Shown: one piece after another, positions 24,259 to 26,797 of the stretch
How the letters are laid out: each line of letters starts with the position of its first letter
Position numbering within the stretch: position 1 is the stretch's first letter
From: Ignavibacteriales bacterium
GTDB lineage: Bacteria > Bacteroidota > Ignavibacteria > Ignavibacteriales > Ignavibacteriaceae
Assembly: GCA_020061995.1 (NCBI GenBank)
Contig: JAGUXE010000180.1
Span: forward strand, 1-26,797
Reading direction: 5' to 3'
DNA length: 26,797 bases
Made by a program: the position numbers and the translations under genes
Notes under the pieces: model-generated
Told to the model about the DNA's origin: nothing
Databases searched by the model: none
The model's input: only the letters and a program-made list of their open reading frames with translations

Positions 24259-24390
24259 CTAAAGAATGCAAAGCAGAAGATCGGTGAATGGCATTTCCTT
24301 CAAGTCCTCAAGCGGAGCGCCTGCCCGGTGAAGTCGGAATTGAGTTTGGATGAAAGTTAAAGTATTTCTGCCGGGGTCATTTATAGTCAT
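24259..24390 (-). CDS. Possible 43-residue protein upstream of the integrase
   Basis: A short open frame, MTINDPGRNTLTFIQTQFRL to the end FTDLLLCIL, ends 12 nt before the integrase start. Its stretch of DNA is clearly GC-richer than the surroundings (for example around 24300-24340), and the composition is protein-like (AGAPLEDLKEMPF). A weak AGGCG precedes the ATG, and AAGGA lies further upstream. I do not recognise a family; it is not the missing integrase N-terminus by any visible motif. It could be a small cargo gene, a piece of a broken gene, or chance. Confidence 0.25.
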   Translation of the reverse strand: MTINDPGRNTLTFIQTQFRLHRAGAPLEDLKEMPFTDLLLCIL

Positions 24391-24830
24391 TAAGTCGCCT
24401 GATCCTTGAAGTGGATGCGGTTTTTACTTAAAGTTGGAGTAGTTGAACATTGGTCATTAATTATTGATAGGGGATAGTTTTTTTTGTAGTAAAAATTCTG
24501 TCTAAAAACATTTTTTTCGTTTCCTTGGTATGGGGCTGAAGCCCAAATATTTTGTTGTTTCTTCTAGTCTGTCGGATTGGCGGAACCATCACTCCGGGAA
24601 AAACCGACGGCAATTTTAATTCTTCTACTCGCTTCACTTTTGTTAGGAATCAAAGTAAAATGGTACTCTTGGTCGCATATCAGTTCTCTGCGGGTTCGAG
24701 TTCCATAACCGGTTCAACTAAAGGAAATGATTATGAGTCAATTTTCATGTCGATTCATTCAGGCTTTATTTTTCTGTAAATTAATTTTCCTAATAGATGG
24801 TGCAACAGGAGCAAAAGAAAAAATAACGCA
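24391..24830. other. 440-nt region with no supported gene; contains an attR-like sequence
   Basis: No coding sequence is convincing here. The open frame 24552-24779 runs straight through the tRNA-derived segment and has no ribosome-binding site or family pattern. Recognisable contents are the T-runs around 24479-24520 and the tRNA-Thr-like segment at 24690-24724. The left part looks like degenerate DNA of the same accessory patch as the integrase. Confidence 0.45.
24690..24724 (+). repeat. Candidate attR: diverged copy of tRNA-Thr 3' end
   Basis: The sequence matches 23532-23566 at 29 of 35 positions without gaps; four of the six differences are transitions. It includes the T-arm and acceptor 3' strand but no other tRNA part upstream, so it is a fragment, not a gene. 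With the integrase between, it marks the probable far end of a former element of about 1.15 kb. Confidence 0.5.
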
Positions 24831-24831
24831 T

Positions 24832-24873
24832 GTGATGGCCACCACTTGACAGTTTCGAAAATTTTGTTATAGT
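24832..24873 (+). promoter_or_regulatory. Palindrome plus promoter-like pair in repeat copy 1
   Basis: GTGATGGCCACCAC (24832-24845) is a palindrome except for one mismatched pair, and abuts TTGACA (24846-24851). TATAGT follows after 16 nt (24868-24873). Read the Bacteroidota way, it is TTG, 19 nt, TATAGTTG, one base off TAnnTTTG. Both elements are retained in copy 2. Confidence 0.45.
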
Positions 24874-24880
24874 TGCAAAG

Positions 24881-24917
24881 ACAATAATAAAGCTTCTTTT
24901 TTTTTATTGTTTTTTTT
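24881..24917 (+). terminator. Hairpin and T-run inside repeat copy 1
   Basis: ACAATAA pairs with TTATTGT and AAAG with CTTT, followed by eight Ts. It begins about where the transcript from the adjoining promoter would start, so it could be an early attenuator, or it may stop transcription arriving from upstream. Copy 2 keeps the T-run but has a weaker hairpin (ATAAAG/CTTTAT). Confidence 0.35.
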
Positions 24918-25172
24918 CAAATTTTTTCATGAAGGGGTTTGCTTGGGTTACTTCTTCACAACTTCCACCGGAAACGGATTTACATATCGGGGAAAGATAA
25001 CCACTTTATGCGGCTGTGAGAGTGATGTCTTCTCTCCTTCGCTTACTATTCGAAATAAAAACAATAATAACAAATTTCATGGAATGAATAAGATACGATT
25101 ACTCTTACCGCCGGAGTACTATGATTATTTTTGGCGGGCTGATTAATGGTTAAATTTTTTGAGGAATAAAAT

Positions 25173-26015
25173 ATGTACAAATATGTATTCACTTTATTAA
25201 TAGCTTCTTCTCTAAGTTTTGCACAATCTTACTTCCCCTTAGAAGTTGGAAATCGTTGGGATTATAAAGAAAGCAGTTGGGGAAATGAGGTTGATACGAT
25301 TTCAGTCAATGTAGTTGCTGATACATTAATGCCAAATGGACAAAGGTACTTTGTTCTTGATCGTGCGATGGGTCCAGGTCGATTTCTTCACGTTGATTCA
25401 AATTTCATTTATTATTATGATGAAAGTGATTCTACAGACACGCCAATCTATGATCTCAATGCGCCATTGGAGGAGTGGTATTCGATTGGAATGTATGCAA
25501 ATCCATTAGACTCTCCACGAGTTCAATTAGCTCATATTGATACTGCCATAATTTTTGGAGTGGCAACCCGAATTTTATTCTTTGATTTAGATTGGTTGGT
25601 GCCATTTACTCTTGGCTTATCAGAAAAATTTGGACCTATTTATCATTATACGGCTCATCACACTCCTTATTGGACAAGTATAATAGGCTGTAAAATATTT
25701 GATTCTACTTTTGGAACTTTAGTTTCAGTCGAAGACCAAAATGAACTTATTAGTAATTTTCATCTTTCACAGAATTATCCCAATCCGTTTAATCCAACCA
25801 CAAAAATTGAGTACTCAATTCCAACAGATAATAATGTAGAGATAAAAGTGTTTAATGTTCTTGGAGTTGAAGTTGCAACTTTACTGAATGAACAGAGACA
25901 AGCAGGAACACATAGTATTGAATTCAAATCTGATGCACTTCCGAGCGGGATTTATTTTTATAAAATAAATAGCGGAAAGTATTCTGAAGTAAAGAAGATG
26001 ATTCTCCTCCGCTAA
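25173..26015 (+). CDS. Secreted T9SS cargo protein with type A sorting domain
   Basis: A 280-residue exported protein. A signal peptide (MYKYVFTLLIASSLSFA) is followed by YFPLEVGNRWDYKESS, an N-terminal pattern common to secreted Ignavibacteria proteins. A globular part of unknown function (about 25-185) contains IYYYDESD and EKFGPIYHYTAHHTPYWTSI. The last 83 residues (about 198-280) are a complete type IX secretion C-terminal domain: LSQNYPNPFNPTTKIEYSIP, then VEIKVFNVLGVEVATLLNE, GTHSIEFKSDALPSGIYFY and the terminal KKMILLR. This directs export through the outer membrane and likely attachment to the surface. The start has GAGGA seven bases upstream. The gene lies between the two intergenic repeats. 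A sorting domain without its secretion genes nearby is normal. Confidence 0.88.
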   Translation: MYKYVFTLLIASSLSFAQSYFPLEVGNRWDYKESSWGNEVDTISVNVVADTLMPNGQRYFVLDRAMGPGRFLHVDSNFIYYYDESDSTDTPIYDLNAPLEEWYSIGMYANPLDSPRVQLAHIDTAIIFGVATRILFFDLDWLVPFTLGLSEKFGPIYHYTAHHTPYWTSIIGCKIFDSTFGTLVSVEDQNELISNFHLSQNYPNPFNPTTKIEYSIPTDNNVEIKVFNVLGVEVATLLNEQRQAGTHSIEFKSDALPSGIYFYKINSGKYSEVKKMILLR

Positions 26016-26035
26016 ATGCTGCGGTAGATGATATT

Positions 26036-26069
26036 GGAAAGGGAGTAGTGTATTACTTCCTTTTCTTTT
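26036..26069 (+). terminator. Terminator after the T9SS gene
   Basis: The 12-nt arm at 26036-26047 pairs with 26054-26065 (two G-T pairs) around a 6-nt loop, followed by TTTT. It starts 21 nt after the stop codon. Confidence 0.65.
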
Positions 26070-26131
26070 AAGCTTGAATGTTAAATAATTAGTTATGAGA
26101 CTCAAAGTGAAATGGTGAAAAATATTGTCCG

Positions 26132-26364
26132 TGTGATGGCCACCACTTGACAGTTTCGAGAATTTTGTTATAGTTGCAAAGACAATAATAAAGTTTCTTT
26201 TCTTTATCGATTTTTTTCAACTTTTTTTATGAAGGGGTTTGCTTGGGTTACTTCTTCACAACTTCCACCGGAAACGGATTGACATATCGGGGTAGGATAA
26301 CCACATTTTACGGCTGTGAAAGTGGTGTGGTCTTTTCTTCATTTCATACTAAAATTAAAAACAA
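26132..26364 (+). repeat. Intergenic repeat, copy 2 (upstream of beta-propeller gene)
   Basis: Direct copy of 24831-25064, offset by about 1301 nt. Substitutions are scattered and there are a few small indels after the central core. It again ends about 114 nt before the start of a gene for an exported protein. The copies flank the T9SS gene, so recombination between them could delete or duplicate it. Confidence 0.85.
26133..26174 (+). promoter_or_regulatory. Palindrome plus promoter-like pair in repeat copy 2
   Basis: The near-palindrome GTGATGGCCACCAC is at 26133-26146, TTGACA at 26147-26152 and TATAGT at 26169-26174, with the same 16-nt spacing as copy 1. Only one base differs in the whole segment from palindrome to -10 box. 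Confidence 0.45.
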
Positions 26365-26478
26365 AGAAGCTTTAACTAAGGAAATTGTTGTGTCGCAATC
26401 GAAAAGATATTACAATAATTTCAAACATTATATTTCGCTGAAAGTTATTAAATGATAATAAATCGAAGGGGTATAAAA

Positions 26479-26797
26479 ATGAGTAAAGAATATATTAAAG
26501 TCAGTTTAATTTCATTATTATTAATATTTACACTCTCTGCTCAGAATAATATAAATCAGTTATATATACCCATTGATTCAGGAGGAAAAGTTGTAGCGAA
26601 TGACTCGTTAATAATATTTAATACACATCACAAATACATCGGAAAATATAGTGGTGGGGGTGTAATACTTGATATTGATAATGAGAAAAATAATGTAGTT
26701 CCTTATATCAACGGGACGGTTCATAAAATAATATCGTTGGGGGATTCGGGCTGGTTAGTAGGCGGTGATTTCGACAGAATAGAGAATTATTCTACCA
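26479..26797 (+). CDS. Exported protein with beta-propeller (delta-60-like) start, 3' end outside window
   Basis: The first 106 codons of a gene that runs off the window. A signal peptide is clear (MSKEYIKVSLISLLLIFTLSAQ). Then follow short repeats of the type SGGKVVANDSLIIF and GDSGWLVGGDFDRIENYS, which resemble the delta-60 (DUF5122) beta-propeller repeat often seen in large secreted proteins of this bacterial group. The ATG is supported by AAGGGG seven bases upstream. It lies 114 nt after repeat copy 2 and may, like the preceding gene, end in a type IX sorting domain, but that part is not visible. Function is unknown. Confidence 0.8.
   Translation, partial: MSKEYIKVSLISLLLIFTLSAQNNINQLYIPIDSGGKVVANDSLIIFNTHHKYIGKYSGGGVILDIDNEKNNVVPYINGTVHKIISLGDSGWLVGGDFDRIENYST

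Larger units (their letters stand above)
24831..25064 (+). repeat. Intergenic repeat, copy 1 (upstream of T9SS gene)
   Basis: About 234 bp, repeated in direct orientation at 26132-26364 with high identity. The best part, about 53 nt from ATGAAGGGG to GAAACGGATT (24929-24981), is identical. In order it holds a near-palindrome GTGATGGCCACCAC (24832-24845), a promoter-like pair (24846-24873), a hairpin ACAATAA/TTATTGT with a T-run (24881-24917), and the conserved core. It ends about 108 nt before the T9SS gene start. Short open frames inside are not conserved as protein. Confidence 0.85.

Noticed and set aside
24552..24779. 75-codon open frame on the plus strand
   Set aside because: It reads through the tRNA-derived attR-like segment, has no ribosome-binding site and shows no protein-family pattern.
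24907..25146. 79-codon open frame over repeat copy 1 and a matching 70-codon frame over copy 2 (26243-26455), sharing GYFFTTSTGNG
   Set aside because: About half of the substitutions between copies change the amino acid, the N-terminal and C-terminal parts are unrelated, and no ribosome-binding site precedes either. The DNA core is conserved equally well in all frames, so this is most likely a non-coding element.
24831..26364. Composite transposon formed by the two repeats around the T9SS gene
   Set aside because: The repeats encode no transposase, have no terminal inverted repeats that I can see and no target duplication at the outer edges. Each sits as an upstream element rather than as a flank.
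1..26797. CRISPR array, prophage or toxin-antitoxin module
   Set aside because: No series of short spaced repeats, no phage structural genes and no recognisable toxin-antitoxin pair were found on reading both strands.

Overview
The window reads as a chromosomal segment of a low-GC (my estimate, mid-30s percent), Gram-negative bacterium of the Bacteroidota/Ignavibacteriota type, most likely an Ignavibacteria relative. Three things point there: a secreted protein ends in a type IX secretion sorting domain with the NYPNPFNPTTKIEY signature; the gene content is LolA, lipoproteins, a DUF971 protein and a secreted tricorn-like protease; and a tRNA gene is preceded by a Bacteroidota-style promoter (TTTG, 20 nt, TAnnTTTG). 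Many genes lack a clear Shine-Dalgarno sequence, which also fits. The taxonomy is an inference from family knowledge, not a database result.

Region 1 (1-12595) is a dense co-directional run of housekeeping genes with very short gaps: the 3' part of an RNase E/G gene, a small transaldolase, gcvT, comB, ftsK, lolA, a flippase-like membrane protein, an outer-membrane beta-barrel candidate, uppP, a lipoprotein cyclophilin, an NSS sodium symporter with a 40-residue MetS-like small subunit, and holA. Several act on the envelope or at division (FtsK, LolA, UppP). Region 2 (12596-13891) is an ECF sigma factor with a one-TM partner, probably a regulatory or anti-sigma-like protein. It ends at a bidirectional terminator. 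Region 3 (13965-15534, minus strand) holds four small accessory genes (DUF1801, a DUF6958-like protein, two membrane proteins), followed by an intergenic stretch with strong inverted repeats.

Region 4 (15680-23435) has a secreted 1082-residue tricorn-type S41 protease, a divergent Ig-like lipoprotein, a convergent trmH-DUF971 pair, and a CNNM/CorC-type membrane protein. Region 5 (23484-26797) is accessory. A tRNA-Thr(TGT) is followed by an N-terminally truncated tyrosine recombinase, and a diverged 35-nt copy of the tRNA 3' end lies 1158 bp away; this looks like the scar of a small tRNA-targeted integrative element. After it come two secreted-protein genes: a T9SS cargo protein and the start of a probable beta-propeller protein cut by the window edge. 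Each is preceded by a copy of the same ~233-bp intergenic repeat, which carries a near-palindrome directly against a promoter-like sequence. This repeated leader is the most unusual structure in the window. I found no CRISPR array, prophage or recognised defence system.
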